A DNA stretch of 64,000 nt from Salinimicrobium profundisediminis. GTDB lineage: Bacteria > Bacteroidota > Bacteroidia > Flavobacteriales > Flavobacteriaceae. The position numbers and the translations under genes are program-made. Shown here piece after piece: positions 26,470-42,968 of this stretch. The stretch spans positions 124,001 through 188,000 of the forward strand of contig NZ_JAPJDA010000001.1 of assembly GCF_026241755.1 (NCBI RefSeq). The letters run 5' to 3'. Every line of letters begins with the position of its first letter. Position 1 is the first letter of the stretch. The notes beneath the pieces were generated by a model, which was not told where the DNA came from, ran no database searches, and saw only the letters and a program-made list of their open reading frames with translations.

Positions 26470-28833
26470 TTAAAGATCCACCTGAAGTTTTTCACCATGA
26501 TACTTAATATTTTTTGAGGTAGATCCCTGTTTTTCTCCCACCAATTTAATATTAAAAACTCTCTCCTTCAGCATGCCCTCAAATTCACCTTTACGGGGAT
26601 GAATTATTAACTGTTTTTGTTCATCCTTCCATTCAAACTTTATTTCAGAATAGGCACCATCTTCATAATTGTAATTATCATTTTCATCCTCATATAATAT
26701 AAATTCACCATTTGCGCCCGGATATACTTTAACTTCCAGATTATTCCAGTCATGTTGAGTAGCATATTGCACTTTTGGTCCTATAGGAAGGATGGAACCT
26801 GCACGAACATATAGTGGCATAACATCTATTGGTGTTTCCTTTTCGATACGTTTTCCTCCATTGAACTTTCTTTCGTCCCAGTAGTCGTACCAAATGGCAC
26901 CAGCAGGAAGGTAAATGTCCTTTGACTTCACTTCTCCAAAATTTTCTGATTTGTTTACTGTGTACATGGATCTCGTGACCGGGGCTACAAGAATGGATTT
27001 TCCAAACATATATTGATCGTTTAAATCATGCACCTTACTGTCACCAAGAAAATCCATTACTAAAGCCCGCATCATACTTGAATTATTATGAGTAATATCC
27101 CAGGCAGAAGAATAAATGTAAGGCAGTAGGCTATAACGCAGGTTTATAAACTTTTCTAATGCATCGTAGATGTCATCCCCCTTTTTTCCAAACTGATAGA
27201 TCTCTCTTGGTGCATCTGCACCATGGGAACGCATCATTGGAGTAAAGGCTGCAAACTGGAGCCACCGGGCATATAATTCCCGATATTCAGGATCCTCGAG
27301 CTTGTCCTTGAATTTACTAAGGAAGAAACCTCCAATATCAGTATTCCAATAAGGTATTCCTGTAAGTGAAAAGTTTAAGCCGGCCGGAATTTGTTCCCCC
27401 AGGGCATCCCATGAAGCAGTAACATCTCCAGACCATGTGTTGGCCCCATACCGCTGTTGTCCGGCGAAAGCTGAACGTGTCAAAATAAAAACTCTTTTAT
27501 CTGAAGTTTCTTGTCTCTGATTTTTATAAACTCCTCCCACACTTAACACGGGATAAGCATTACGAACCTTTCTAAAAGAGCCTAAATGAGTCTGAATATC
27601 CAGATCCTCAGGTTTAAATTCAAGATGATCGGGCTCTGTTGAATCCATCCACCATCCATCGATTCCCAGGGAATAAAGACCCTTCCTTAAATATTTCCAG
27701 TAAATATCTCTTGCCTCTGGATTGTAAGCATCATACACCCTTACGCCAGATGGATAATTCATATCTGGTGGCCATGTATCTTTTCCTGATAAAGGCCAGG
27801 TTTGAAATTCAAGAAGATCATTACCTGCTTTTAAATCTTTATAGGGTTGGGTCTCAGGACCAAAAGATGACCATATGGAAATAATGATATGAGCATTAAG
27901 ATCATGAATTTGATCAATCATCTTCTGTGGCTCAGGAAAATTGGGATTTAAAAATTCCATAGCATTCCAATGATAGTTGTCTCCCCAATACTGCCAGTCC
28001 TGGATAATACCATCTAAAGGAACATTTAATTCCCGATATTTTTTGACTACCCCAACTGTTTCTTCCTGGCTCTTATATCGTTCTTTACTCTGCCAATACC
28101 CGAATGTCCATAATGGAAACATAGGCACTTCTCCCGTAAGATGTCGCATATTTGCGATTACCCCATCAGAATTTCCTCCGTCCATAAAATAGTAGTCAAT
28201 CCCATCTCCAACCTCGGATTCAAATTGGGTCCTTTCAATATTATCCCTGAAAGTAGTAGGTGAATAATTATCCCAGAACAACCCATATCCTTTAACCGAT
28301 TGAAAAAAAGGCACGAAATCCCAGGTGTTACCCTGTATCATTTTAACTTCCTGATTTCTCTGTGACATTTTTCCATTCTGAAGGATTCCAAGTCCGTATA
28401 TAGCTTCCTCTGGATCTAACTTAAAAGATTGTGAAACGCTGTAAGTATCCTCCCCGGCATCATTGAATTTCACGAATGAGGCACTAATCTCCTGCAGGAG
28501 CACCCGCCCCCCTAATCTTTTAAAGGTAATATTCCCATTTCTAAGATCTAGTAGCACCTCAAGATCTTTTGAGCTTAAAGAAACATAATCACCCTTTTCC
28601 CTTGTATTGAAGCTTACATCTTCCGGATCCATAATTACTGAAAGACTTTCTTTTTTATAGGAAGATCCCTCAGGGTATTTAATTACCCGAACCAAGTCGG
28701 GCTTAAAAAATTGTATCTCAACCTCAATCGAGTCAATAGTTGCAGATATCCCACCTTCAGTTTCTTGAAATGATTGCGCTACAACTCCCCAACATGCCAG
28801 GAGACCAATAAAAAAACTAGAACAGATCTTCAT
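26470..28833 (-). CDS. GH31 alpha-glycosidase (alpha-xylosidase/alpha-glucosidase type)
   Basis: This 787-residue protein has a signal peptide (ending WGVVAQ), an N-terminal beta-sandwich, a TIM barrel and C-terminal sheets. The catalytic nucleophile is Asp397 (GIDGWWMDSTEPDH) and the acid/base Asp470 (GANTWSGDVTASW). Other GH31 blocks are LWTFGYWQSKERY, DGIIQDWQYWGD and PMMRSHGADAPREI. The DSTEPDH form is common in Bacteroidota alpha-xylosidases and related alpha-glycosidases. In a xylan/xyloglucan locus an alpha-xylosidase is likely, but alpha-glucosidase or alpha-galactosidase cannot be ruled out. About 120 bases separate it from the upstream GH43. Confidence 0.9.
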   Translation of the reverse strand: MKICSSFFIGLLACWGVVAQSFQETEGGISATIDSIEVEIQFFKPDLVRVIKYPEGSSYKKESLSVIMDPEDVSFNTREKGDYVSLSSKDLEVLLDLRNGNITFKRLGGRVLLQEISASFVKFNDAGEDTYSVSQSFKLDPEEAIYGLGILQNGKMSQRNQEVKMIQGNTWDFVPFFQSVKGYGLFWDNYSPTTFRDNIERTQFESEVGDGIDYYFMDGGNSDGVIANMRHLTGEVPMFPLWTFGYWQSKERYKSQEETVGVVKKYRELNVPLDGIIQDWQYWGDNYHWNAMEFLNPNFPEPQKMIDQIHDLNAHIIISIWSSFGPETQPYKDLKAGNDLLEFQTWPLSGKDTWPPDMNYPSGVRVYDAYNPEARDIYWKYLRKGLYSLGIDGWWMDSTEPDHLEFKPEDLDIQTHLGSFRKVRNAYPVLSVGGVYKNQRQETSDKRVFILTRSAFAGQQRYGANTWSGDVTASWDALGEQIPAGLNFSLTGIPYWNTDIGGFFLSKFKDKLEDPEYRELYARWLQFAAFTPMMRSHGADAPREIYQFGKKGDDIYDALEKFINLRYSLLPYIYSSAWDITHNNSSMMRALVMDFLGDSKVHDLNDQYMFGKSILVAPVTRSMYTVNKSENFGEVKSKDIYLPAGAIWYDYWDERKFNGGKRIEKETPIDVMPLYVRAGSILPIGPKVQYATQHDWNNLEVKVYPGANGEFILYEDENDNYNYEDGAYSEIKFEWKDEQKQLIIHPRKGEFEGMLKERVFNIKLVGEKQGSTSKNIKYHGEKLQVDL

Positions 28834-28953
28834 ATCTAAATTTAATTACTTTAAAATGCACTGAGCAACCTTGCCCTGTGAGAAACTTGTAGCGCAATAT
28901 TCTAATAATTGAAGGCTAATACTGCGAAGCAATATCTTATTACATTTTTATTA

Positions 28954-30660
28954 TTACTCAGGTATTGCATCATTAGCAGATGTTGCATACAAGCCTAATA
29001 ATGCCCCGGTAAAACCTCCGGCAACATTAGTGGACAGAATATCTCCGGACACAGTACCACCTAAATTCTGAAAATCTTCTCCTTTCAAAGCATAACTGAA
29101 CTGATAGTCATCTTCTTCTGCTTCTACTCTCAGCTGAACCTCATCTTTATATTCAATTTCCTTACTGGCCAGTATTTTGGAAGAACCTTTTTCAGTCCTC
29201 TCCAACACTAAATAATATTTGTTGTCTTTCCTGGTTACACCAAATACATAATTAAATTTTTCACTTTGAACAGCTGTGATACCGGCTAAATCTTTTTCAG
29301 ACTTTGGCTTGTAACTCATAGTAGCAGTAAAGGAAAAATCTTTGTGCTGTTGACGATGAAAAAGTGTAGAGGTAGGTTTAACTTCCTTTATATTGGTTTC
29401 AAAAGGGTTAATTTGAAGACCTTTTTTGGTGAACTTAATGAAATCTTCACGAGGCCCTCTTAATCCAACCCAACGGTAATCTAATTTATCAGAACTAAAA
29501 TCCTCGGTATAAGTAAAGTTTCCATTAGGGAAATAATCACCTTCTCCGGTTTTATTTTCAACACCTTCGGGCATTTTAAGTTTTGGTTCCATGGGAACAA
29601 GACCATTTATAAAAACAGGAAACTTTCCAGACCAGTCTACCGGTAAAATAAAAGTTTCTCTTCCGGTATTTACCCTACCTTTTTCATTTGGGCGTATTGC
29701 TAAAAATACCCCCCAGTATTCACCGTCGGGTCCTTCAACCAAATCGGCATGTCCAGCCCAGTCTACTTTGTAATCCCGGTTTTGCGAAAGATATCTTTGT
29801 GTTAGGATTGGATTTGAGGGTGCAGGCTCATAAGGTCCCATTGGCTTATCACTTACAAATATCACCTCACTATGCCAACCTCCTGTACCACCTTCGGCAC
29901 ACATTAGATAATAAAGACCATCTTTTTTATAGATATGAGGAGCTTCAATCCAGATGGGTTTATCTGCAAGATCGACTCCTCCATCTACAATTATCTTATC
30001 AGTTCCCTCAATCACCTGATCTTTTTCCAGATCATATTCCCAAATTTTAATCACGCGATGCCCCTGGTATAGTTCTTCTCCCTGGTTTGGAGCATCATTA
30101 TGGACTACATAGGCCTTCCCGTCGTCATCAAAAAAGATCGCCGGATCTATACCCTGAAAGTTCAATTTGTACGGATCGCTCCAACCTTGCATAGGATCTT
30201 TGGTTTTAACCACAATGTTTCCAAAACCACCGGCAAACTGGGTGGTGATCATATAAAACGTATCATTGTGAGGGTTATACCGAATATCCGGAGCATAAAT
30301 TCCCGCACTTATACCTGTATCAAATACTTTTAACTGTGTTTTTCTATCCAGAACGTGGCCAATTTGCGTCCAGTTCACCAGGTCATTTGAATGGAAGATT
30401 GGCACCCCCGGAAAAACAGCAAAGGATGAGGAAACTAAATAGTAATCATCTCCTTTTCGGGCAATTGCCGGATCTGGATACATTCCCTGTAAAATAGGAT
30501 TATAGAATTCATCCTCCTCCAAAGGATTCTCATTATACACATCATCATTCCCTTCATAAACCGCTTTGGAAAATACAGGTACATTTTTCTGCGCACTACA
30601 GCCGGTAAAGACAAAAAGGGCTAAGAGAATGGTGATTAAGAACGGTTGATTTTTTTTCAT
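28954..30660 (-). CDS. GH43 lipoprotein (beta-xylosidase/alpha-L-arabinofuranosidase, XynB-like)
   Basis: This 568-residue protein has a lipobox FTGC (Cys21), a five-bladed propeller (about 50-370) and a C-terminal concanavalin-like domain (about 390-560). The catalytic triad is visible: Asp63 (GMYPDPAIAR, base), Asp172 (QGIDPAIFFDDDG) and Glu239 (IWIEAPHIYKK, acid). The two-domain form is typical of beta-xylosidases and arabinofuranosidases of the GH43_1/10 type. No acidic residues follow the lipidated Cys (CSAQKN), which suggests periplasmic rather than surface location. Confidence 0.9.
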   Translation of the reverse strand: MKKNQPFLITILLALFVFTGCSAQKNVPVFSKAVYEGNDDVYNENPLEEDEFYNPILQGMYPDPAIARKGDDYYLVSSSFAVFPGVPIFHSNDLVNWTQIGHVLDRKTQLKVFDTGISAGIYAPDIRYNPHNDTFYMITTQFAGGFGNIVVKTKDPMQGWSDPYKLNFQGIDPAIFFDDDGKAYVVHNDAPNQGEELYQGHRVIKIWEYDLEKDQVIEGTDKIIVDGGVDLADKPIWIEAPHIYKKDGLYYLMCAEGGTGGWHSEVIFVSDKPMGPYEPAPSNPILTQRYLSQNRDYKVDWAGHADLVEGPDGEYWGVFLAIRPNEKGRVNTGRETFILPVDWSGKFPVFINGLVPMEPKLKMPEGVENKTGEGDYFPNGNFTYTEDFSSDKLDYRWVGLRGPREDFIKFTKKGLQINPFETNIKEVKPTSTLFHRQQHKDFSFTATMSYKPKSEKDLAGITAVQSEKFNYVFGVTRKDNKYYLVLERTEKGSSKILASKEIEYKDEVQLRVEAEEDDYQFSYALKGEDFQNLGGTVSGDILSTNVAGGFTGALLGLYATSANDAIPE

Positions 30661-30704
30661 TTTAAATATTTTTATTGTTATTTCCTTACGTATCTATTCT
30701 TAAT

Positions 30705-32066
30705 TTATTTTTCAAATTTCCAGTAATCAAAAAAGAGGATCTCACTTTGAGCCTTTCCCCGGAACACAAAATAAATATCATGGATCCCGGTTACTTCTTC
30801 CACATCTACAGTCACCAATTCCCACCTATCACTACCTCCGGTTAATGGAACTTCAAGACTTCCAATGAGTGGTCCGTCTACTGCGCCAATTCTCACCTCC
30901 ATACTTACATTGCCGTTGTGAGTTGTTCCCACCCTGGCTGTAAATTGAGAAGCACCCTGCTCTCTAAAATCTACTTTTTTAACGCTAGAAAAGGCATTGT
31001 TGCGAGTGGACACAATAAAGTTCCCAACAATATCATTCTCTCTTGATTTTAAGCCTTCGGACCAGGCAATGGTCTCTGCTTCATTTTTTATGTAAGGGTT
31101 CAAGGGTTTTAGGGGTTCCTCTATACCTTTTGTCATTTGTAATTGCTGGATCGATCCGTCTTCATTGAATTTCAATTCCTCCACGGCTACAGAACGGGTA
31201 AAGCCACCTCCTCCGGGGAGGGCTCCATTGTGATAAAAAAAATAGGTTTTACCTTTATAGTCAATGACTCCGGGGTGATTTGTGAAGGCGCCTCCTTCCC
31301 GTGGCATCACCACTCCCTGATATTTATAGGGACCTGTGATACTGTTGCTTGTAGAATAGCCAATATGCTCGGGTAGAGGTCCGGCGGCAAAAAACAGGTA
31401 GTAGATATTGTTCCTTTTGTATAACCACGGACCTTCTTCATAAGTAGTGGGTCGTTGAGGATTTTCTTCACCCTCCCGTTTTCCAAATGCTTCAATTGTA
31501 TTAGGGATCTTTTTAATTTCTCCATCATAGTTAATCATATCTTCATTAAGCTTTACATAATAGCATTCAGGATTTCCCCAGAAAAGATAAGCCTGACCAT
31601 CGTCGTCAATAAATACAGAGGGATCTATATCTGCATTGCTATTGCTGATCAAGGGTTTTCCCAAAGGATCCAGGAATGGGCCGTACGGACTATCGGCTAC
31701 CGCTACACCAATTCCATTCCTTCCATTCCTGGCAGTTATAGGCACGTATATATAAAACTTACCATGCCTCTCTTTGGCCTGGGGTGCCCAGGCATTCTGT
31801 TTAGCCCAGTCAAAATCATCATAGGCCAGTATCGTCCCATGGTCTGTCCAATTCACCATATCTTCTGTAGTGTATAACCGCCAATCATTCATAGTGAACC
31901 AGGTAGACCCGGCTTCATCGTGGGAGGTATATAAATATACTTTCCCATTATAGACCATAGGAGCAGGATCTGCAGTATAATTGGTCTGAACAATGGGGTT
32001 TTGAGAAATTCCATGATAATAAACCAATAACAGGATGAGACTCAAAACTGTTCTATTTGCAATCAT
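30705..32066 (-). CDS. GH43-CBM6 protein, arabinoxylan arabinofuranohydrolase-like
   Basis: This 453-residue protein has a signal peptide (ending YYHGISQ), a GH43 propeller (about 24-320) and a C-terminal CBM6-type beta-sandwich (about 325-453, ending DIYFVFRG and FFDYWKFEK). The triad is Asp33 (TADPAPMV), Asp148 ([12 protein letters not shown]) and Glu211 ([11 protein letters not shown]). The layout equals XynD-type arabinofuranohydrolases that remove arabinose from xylan. Homologous genes at 34160 (without CBM6) and 41609 (with CBM6) show a locally expanded family. Confidence 0.9.
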   Translation of the reverse strand: MIANRTVLSLILLLVYYHGISQNPIVQTNYTADPAPMVYNGKVYLYTSHDEAGSTWFTMNDWRLYTTEDMVNWTDHGTILAYDDFDWAKQNAWAPQAKERHGKFYIYVPITARNGRNGIGVAVADSPYGPFLDPLGKPLISNSNADIDPSVFIDDDGQAYLFWGNPECYYVKLNEDMINYDGEIKKIPNTIEAFGKREGEENPQRPTTYEEGPWLYKRNNIYYLFFAAGPLPEHIGYSTSNSITGPYKYQGVVMPREGGAFTNHPGVIDYKGKTYFFYHNGALPGGGGFTRSVAVEELKFNEDGSIQQLQMTKGIEEPLKPLNPYIKNEAETIAWSEGLKSRENDIVGNFIVSTRNNAFSSVKKVDFREQGASQFTARVGTTHNGNVSMEVRIGAVDGPLIGSLEVPLTGGSDRWELVTVDVEEVTGIHDIYFVFRGKAQSEILFFDYWKFEK

Positions 32067-32111
32067 AATTCTTAAATGTTTTATTTAAAATAAATTTAAA
32101 TTCATCACCCC

Positions 32112-34076
32112 CTATTTTTCTATGGGAGACAAATATCCTGCAAACCCACCACGGCGCAAGAGTTCTACTTTTATGGAACTGGTTTTATCTACTACCTGGT
32201 GACTGATAGAAAATTCTTTATCATGATCTCCATCTGCAAATAAGCTTAGCCTGTACTTTTTATTTTCAGGTAAAAAATTAAAATTTAAAACCTGGTTCTT
32301 TACCTTTTCTTCTCCATTGATTCCGGCTATGTACCAGGTGTCCTCTTTTTTACGGGCCATGGTTACTCCCTGTCCGGGATACCCATCCAATAATTGTGTA
32401 TCATCCCAGGTGACCGGTAAATCCATTAGAAAAGTTATGATTGCAGTCGGGAGGGAATTATATCCTTCTGGTCTGTCGGCCATGTGTTGCAAGGCAGATT
32501 CAAAAAGCACTCCCAGGGCCAATTCATGTCCATAAGAAGTTATATGAGGATATTGAGAGTTAGTGAAAGTTACCGGAGTGTAATCCATAGAACCAACAAC
32601 ATTTCTTGTGAACGGCAGGATAGTATTATGTACCGGAGCTTCATAAGTGAAATCGGGCACGTTGTTGTACCATTCGGCACCACGAACTCCTTCATAGGTC
32701 ATGAGATGAGGATAAGTCCTGCCCCAGCCCCGTGGTACGAGGCTCCCATGAAATAAAACCATCATTTCAAAATCTGCTGCATCTTCCAGAATATCCATAT
32801 AATAGTTGATCATATCCTGTTTTTCACTTTCAAAAAAATCAACCTTTACCCCAACAATTCCCATCTTTTTAAGTTTGGCAAACTCCTCCACCCTGTTTTC
32901 ATGAGTCAACATCCTGTCTTTTGGCGTGGCTTCTACCCAGGTATGATCACCACCCGAATTATACCATATTAAAGGTTTTACTCCCTTTGAATGTATATAT
33001 TCCAGGGCATCATCTAAGTCGCCGCCATTCTCCATAGCATCCCACTCCCAATCAAGTAAGGTATAAGGCCAATTCATTTCTACTGCCAAATCGGTGAATT
33101 TGCGCACCACCTGGTAATCTTTTGTTCCATGGTTATTAGACCAATAATTCCAGGATACCAGTCCGGGTTTTATCCATTCAGTATTTTCGACTAAAGATGG
33201 TGTAGAAACATCGTCTACAAGCGTTGAGGAAACAATATCATCCAGTCCGCCAATTATTATAAGTCTCCATGGAGATTTCCAGGGCAGGTTTATTGTAGGT
33301 TGGGATTCTCCCTGTTCTCTGCCATTCCAGGCGTCAGGAAATGTGAGCTTGTACTTAGAAGGTTCTTCATAATTAGTTAGTTTCGTCCCTGCATAGCTCC
33401 TCATTAAGTCAGCTTCATGAATTAAATAAAAGTAAGTGCTGTCTGGCGCCTGAAAAAGAGCAGGATAAGCCCAGTCTTTCTGCTCCCTTGCATCTTTCAT
33501 TTCCCGGTAATAACCTTCATTCGCCGGATTGAATTTTTGAAGCCAGCGCCTGGAACTGTCGGGAATAGTATAGGCGGTCATTTCATCTTCTATTACAAAT
33601 GAAGCTTGCTGCTTTTCAGGAAATTCATAGCGAAAAACCAGGCCGTCGTTATAGGCCCGAAGGATCAAATTCATTTTTGTTCTATCAGGCCGCTCGAAGA
33701 AAACAACTACTTCGTTAGCCGAGTTGGCTCGATGTAACCTTTTACCGTGTAGGGTAACATAATCATCATTAATTTGCTTTTTCCTCCCGGATCTTAAAAA
33801 TTTCAGATCCTTTGAAAAATCCTGATCACTACGTACTAACCCTAAATCAATTTTAGGAATTACTGTTTTAACCTCCCCATTTGTCTCATAGTTAACTTCA
33901 AGATACCATTCCCCCAACTCCGCCTGCTCCTCATTCCACAACCTCACAATTACTTGTTCGTTTGGGGAGCTTAAGCTAAGTTTCTGGGAAAACGCACTTG
34001 AAGCCAGGAGCATCAAAGAAAGCAGAAAACTGGTTTTAATGACTTCTCCCCTTCTATTTATTTTCTTCTCTATCAT
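32112..34076 (-). CDS. GH97 glycosidase (retaining type), second copy
   Basis: This 654-residue protein has a basic N-terminus and signal peptide (cleavage near SSAFSQ), then the GH97 N-terminal sandwich, barrel and C-terminal sheet. Key residues are Asp413 in VGVKVDFFESEKQ (the Asp used as nucleophile by retaining GH97) and Glu462 in MTYEGVRGAEW. Known retaining GH97 enzymes include alpha-galactosidases and a beta-L-arabinopyranosidase, both plausible for xylan or arabinogalactan side chains. It is only distantly similar to the GH97 copies at 1297 and 45894. Confidence 0.92.
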   Translation of the reverse strand: MIEKKINRRGEVIKTSFLLSLMLLASSAFSQKLSLSSPNEQVIVRLWNEEQAELGEWYLEVNYETNGEVKTVIPKIDLGLVRSDQDFSKDLKFLRSGRKKQINDDYVTLHGKRLHRANSANEVVVFFERPDRTKMNLILRAYNDGLVFRYEFPEKQQASFVIEDEMTAYTIPDSSRRWLQKFNPANEGYYREMKDAREQKDWAYPALFQAPDSTYFYLIHEADLMRSYAGTKLTNYEEPSKYKLTFPDAWNGREQGESQPTINLPWKSPWRLIIIGGLDDIVSSTLVDDVSTPSLVENTEWIKPGLVSWNYWSNNHGTKDYQVVRKFTDLAVEMNWPYTLLDWEWDAMENGGDLDDALEYIHSKGVKPLIWYNSGGDHTWVEATPKDRMLTHENRVEEFAKLKKMGIVGVKVDFFESEKQDMINYYMDILEDAADFEMMVLFHGSLVPRGWGRTYPHLMTYEGVRGAEWYNNVPDFTYEAPVHNTILPFTRNVVGSMDYTPVTFTNSQYPHITSYGHELALGVLFESALQHMADRPEGYNSLPTAIITFLMDLPVTWDDTQLLDGYPGQGVTMARKKEDTWYIAGINGEEKVKNQVLNFNFLPENKKYRLSLFADGDHDKEFSISHQVVDKTSSIKVELLRRGGFAGYLSPIEK

Positions 34077-34159
34077 TCAGGGTATTTAAAATTAGAGTTT
34101 TGTTTTATTGACACAATACGGCTGATAATGAAAATCATTTCTTCGGAAGAAAATTAAAT

Positions 34160-35119
34160 CTATTCTATAGCTTCTACTCCTTCTTCAGTTTGTTCTACTT
34201 TCTGAATAGTACCGTCTTCATTGTAATGCATATAGTCTACCGCAACAGAGCGGCGGTAACTTCCACCTGTTGGCAACACTCCGTTATGGTAAAAGAAATA
34301 GTCTTTCCCTTTGTACTCAATAATCCCCGGATGAATGGTGAAACTATTCGGAGCGCTATCTGCTAATATTCCCTGATACTCCCAGGGGCCTACCGGACTA
34401 TCTGAGGTTGCATATTCAATTCTTTCCCGCTCTTCTCCCTTGCTCGCATAGACCAAATAATAAATTCCTTTTCTTTTGTAGACCCACGGGCCTTCTATGA
34501 AATTCTTGGGATTATCATATTGAATAGGTCCATCTAGTTCGACCATATTATCTTTTAATTTAACAGTTTTAAGACTGCCATTACCCCAGTACAAATACGC
34601 CTGGCCATCATCATCTACAAAGACTGAAGGATCTATATCATCCCACCCATGCGGATTGTCGGTAGTCATTTCATTGTAAATCAATGCCTCTCCTTTGGCA
34701 TCTTTAAACGGTCCTAATGGAGAATCGGCTACTGCTACCCCTATTGCTGCACCACCGTTACTCCTGCCGTCCTTTTTATGGAAGGTGGATACATAGAAGT
34801 AAAACTTCCCGTCCCTTTCTTCAACCTCGGCTGCATAGGCATCACCTGTTGCCCAGGAAAAATCTTTAGGAGATAATTTAGGGCCATGATTGGTCCAGTT
34901 CTTCATGTCTGTAGTAGAAAACACCAACCAGTCTTTCATTTCATAATTGGTTGAAGCTACAGATGCTGTATCATGACTGGTATACAGGTATAAAGTCTCA
35001 TTATGTACAATTGGTGCCGGATCTGCCGTAAAAGGGGATTTTATAATTGGGTTTTGGGAAAAGCCTGAACCTATTGCCAAAATAAACCCGAAGCCTGTTA
35101 ATATTTTTTGAATTTTCAT
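34160..35119 (-). CDS. GH43 arabinofuranosidase/xylosidase-like, single domain
   Basis: This 319-residue protein has a signal peptide (ending GSGFSQ) and one five-bladed propeller. The triad is Asp33 (FTADPAPIV), Asp163 (DDIDPSVFVDDDG) and Glu209 (FIEGPWVYKRK). It is a close paralogue of the GH43 domain at 30705 but lacks the C-terminal CBM6, so it likely acts on soluble oligosaccharides in the periplasm. It lies between a CE1 esterase and a GH97 in the same transcript direction. Confidence 0.9.
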   Translation of the reverse strand: MKIQKILTGFGFILAIGSGFSQNPIIKSPFTADPAPIVHNETLYLYTSHDTASVASTNYEMKDWLVFSTTDMKNWTNHGPKLSPKDFSWATGDAYAAEVEERDGKFYFYVSTFHKKDGRSNGGAAIGVAVADSPLGPFKDAKGEALIYNEMTTDNPHGWDDIDPSVFVDDDGQAYLYWGNGSLKTVKLKDNMVELDGPIQYDNPKNFIEGPWVYKRKGIYYLVYASKGEERERIEYATSDSPVGPWEYQGILADSAPNSFTIHPGIIEYKGKDYFFYHNGVLPTGGSYRRSVAVDYMHYNEDGTIQKVEQTEEGVEAIE

Positions 35120-35190
35120 AGTATAAATTTTTACCGTTAAACTTTTTTGATCAATTACTGCCTATCTATTGATTATTAAATATTTATGAT

Positions 35191-36390
<1,200 letters not shown>

Positions 36391-36393
36391 CTA

Positions 36394-41603
<5,210 letters not shown>

Positions 41604-41608
41604 ATCTT

Positions 41609-42967
41609 CTATTTTTCAAATTGAACCCAGTCTACCTCAACTCCGGCACCGCTTTTCAGTTGTACTATCAAATCCTGAACATCCGTTATTTCAGGTTTAA
41701 CCGGAGCTGAAAGAACCGCCCAATTTCCACCTTTTTGGATGGTAACTTCAGCAATCTCCTTATCGTTCTCACCGGCTAGTTTCGGCGCAATAGTGGCGCC
41801 CGTTAAAGATCTTGCCCTTATTTTGACATTTTTGGGACCTTCAGCACCAAAATCAACCCGGTTATATTTCACCCAAGCATCAGGTTTATTTAATACCACT
41901 TTCCAACCCTGGAAAGGATCAAGCCGGTCTAAAAACACCGAAGCAGCTCCATAGTTGCTTTTCGCGCTATAGCGGTCGATCTGAATTTTAGAAGTACCGG
42001 AGGTAATTCCTACTCCGCGTTTGGTTGGAATCACTTTTTTGATGTTTCCATTCTCTTCAAAGAACAAACTATCAGCGCGAATGGAACGGTTTTTATCGAA
42101 ATCGGGTGAAAGATCATTATCGTGATAGAATAAGTACCACTGATCTTTATAATTTACGATGGAATGATGATTGGTCCAGGTACCCGAAACCGATTCATCC
42201 ATAATGACACCCTGATGGGTAAAAGGCCCCATTGGATTATCGGAAGTGCCATATTCGAGCCTTTCAGTATTATTGGCAACGTGCGGATAGGTCATATAAT
42301 AAATGGCATTTCTTTCGAAAACAAAAGGTCCTTCAATATGCCCTTTTTGAGGGATCTCCTCGAAGGTCTTTATTTCTGAATCCAGCTCCAGCATATTATC
42401 CTTCAGTTTTGCGCCATAAATTTTTCCGCGGGACCAATACAAATAAGCCTGCCCGTCTTTATCAATAAAAACATTAGGATCTATGCCTTCTACTCCTTGA
42501 ATATGGTTTGGTTGTGGCTTATAAGGTCCTTCAGGTTTGTCGGCAACTGCCACACCGATTGAAAAGCCTTTTTCCCCATCTCCGGCGTCTTTGAGTCTGG
42601 TGGGAAAATAGAAGTAAAATTTGCCATTTTTGGATACCGCATCAGGCGCCCACATACTGTAAGCCTTAGGATCGGCCCAGGGAACATCTTTTTGATCCAG
42701 AATTTTTCCGTGGTCTGTCCATTCCGTAAGATCTTCCGAAGAAAACACGTGGTAATCGGCCATATTGAACCATTCGGCACGGCCTTCCCCTTTTGGTGGC
42801 ACAATATCGTGGGAAGGAAATACGTATAGCTTCTCATTAAATACTCTTGCCGTAGGATCGGCAGTAAACTGATCCATAATCAGCGGATTTTGTGCAAAAG
42901 CATTTACTGACAAGAAAAATATAATCAGACTAAGAGCTATAGTTTTCGGCATTTTTGAATGTTTCAT
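41609..42967 (-). CDS. GH43-CBM6 protein, arabinofuranosidase-like
   Basis: I place the start at the ATG ending at 42967 ([20 protein letters not shown]), one base after the upstream stop; an alternative ATG at 42991 would overlap the upstream gene by 23 bases. The 452-residue protein has a signal peptide, a GH43 propeller and a C-terminal CBM6-like sandwich (about 325-452). The triad is Asp37 ([10 protein letters not shown]), Asp163 ([13 protein letters not shown]) and Glu212 ([11 protein letters not shown]). It is paralogous to the GH43-CBM6 gene at 30705. Confidence 0.9.
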   Translation of the reverse strand: MKHSKMPKTIALSLIIFFLSVNAFAQNPLIMDQFTADPTARVFNEKLYVFPSHDIVPPKGEGRAEWFNMADYHVFSSEDLTEWTDHGKILDQKDVPWADPKAYSMWAPDAVSKNGKFYFYFPTRLKDAGDGEKGFSIGVAVADKPEGPYKPQPNHIQGVEGIDPNVFIDKDGQAYLYWSRGKIYGAKLKDNMLELDSEIKTFEEIPQKGHIEGPFVFERNAIYYMTYPHVANNTERLEYGTSDNPMGPFTHQGVIMDESVSGTWTNHHSIVNYKDQWYLFYHDNDLSPDFDKNRSIRADSLFFEENGNIKKVIPTKRGVGITSGTSKIQIDRYSAKSNYGAASVFLDRLDPFQGWKVVLNKPDAWVKYNRVDFGAEGPKNVKIRARSLTGATIAPKLAGENDKEIAEVTIQKGGNWAVLSAPVKPEITDVQDLIVQLKSGAGVEVDWVQFEK

Positions 42968-42968
42968 C

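Noticed and set aside
28861-28953. Short repeats GCAATATT/GCAATATC upstream of GH31
   Set aside because: Short AT-rich direct repeats without symmetry or a -7 box; not distinguishable from background.
34138-34152. Perfect 15-base palindrome TTTCTTCGGAAGAAA after a GH43
   Set aside because: With a one-base centre the usable stem is about 5 bp and the following T-run is poor, so it is not convincing as a terminator.
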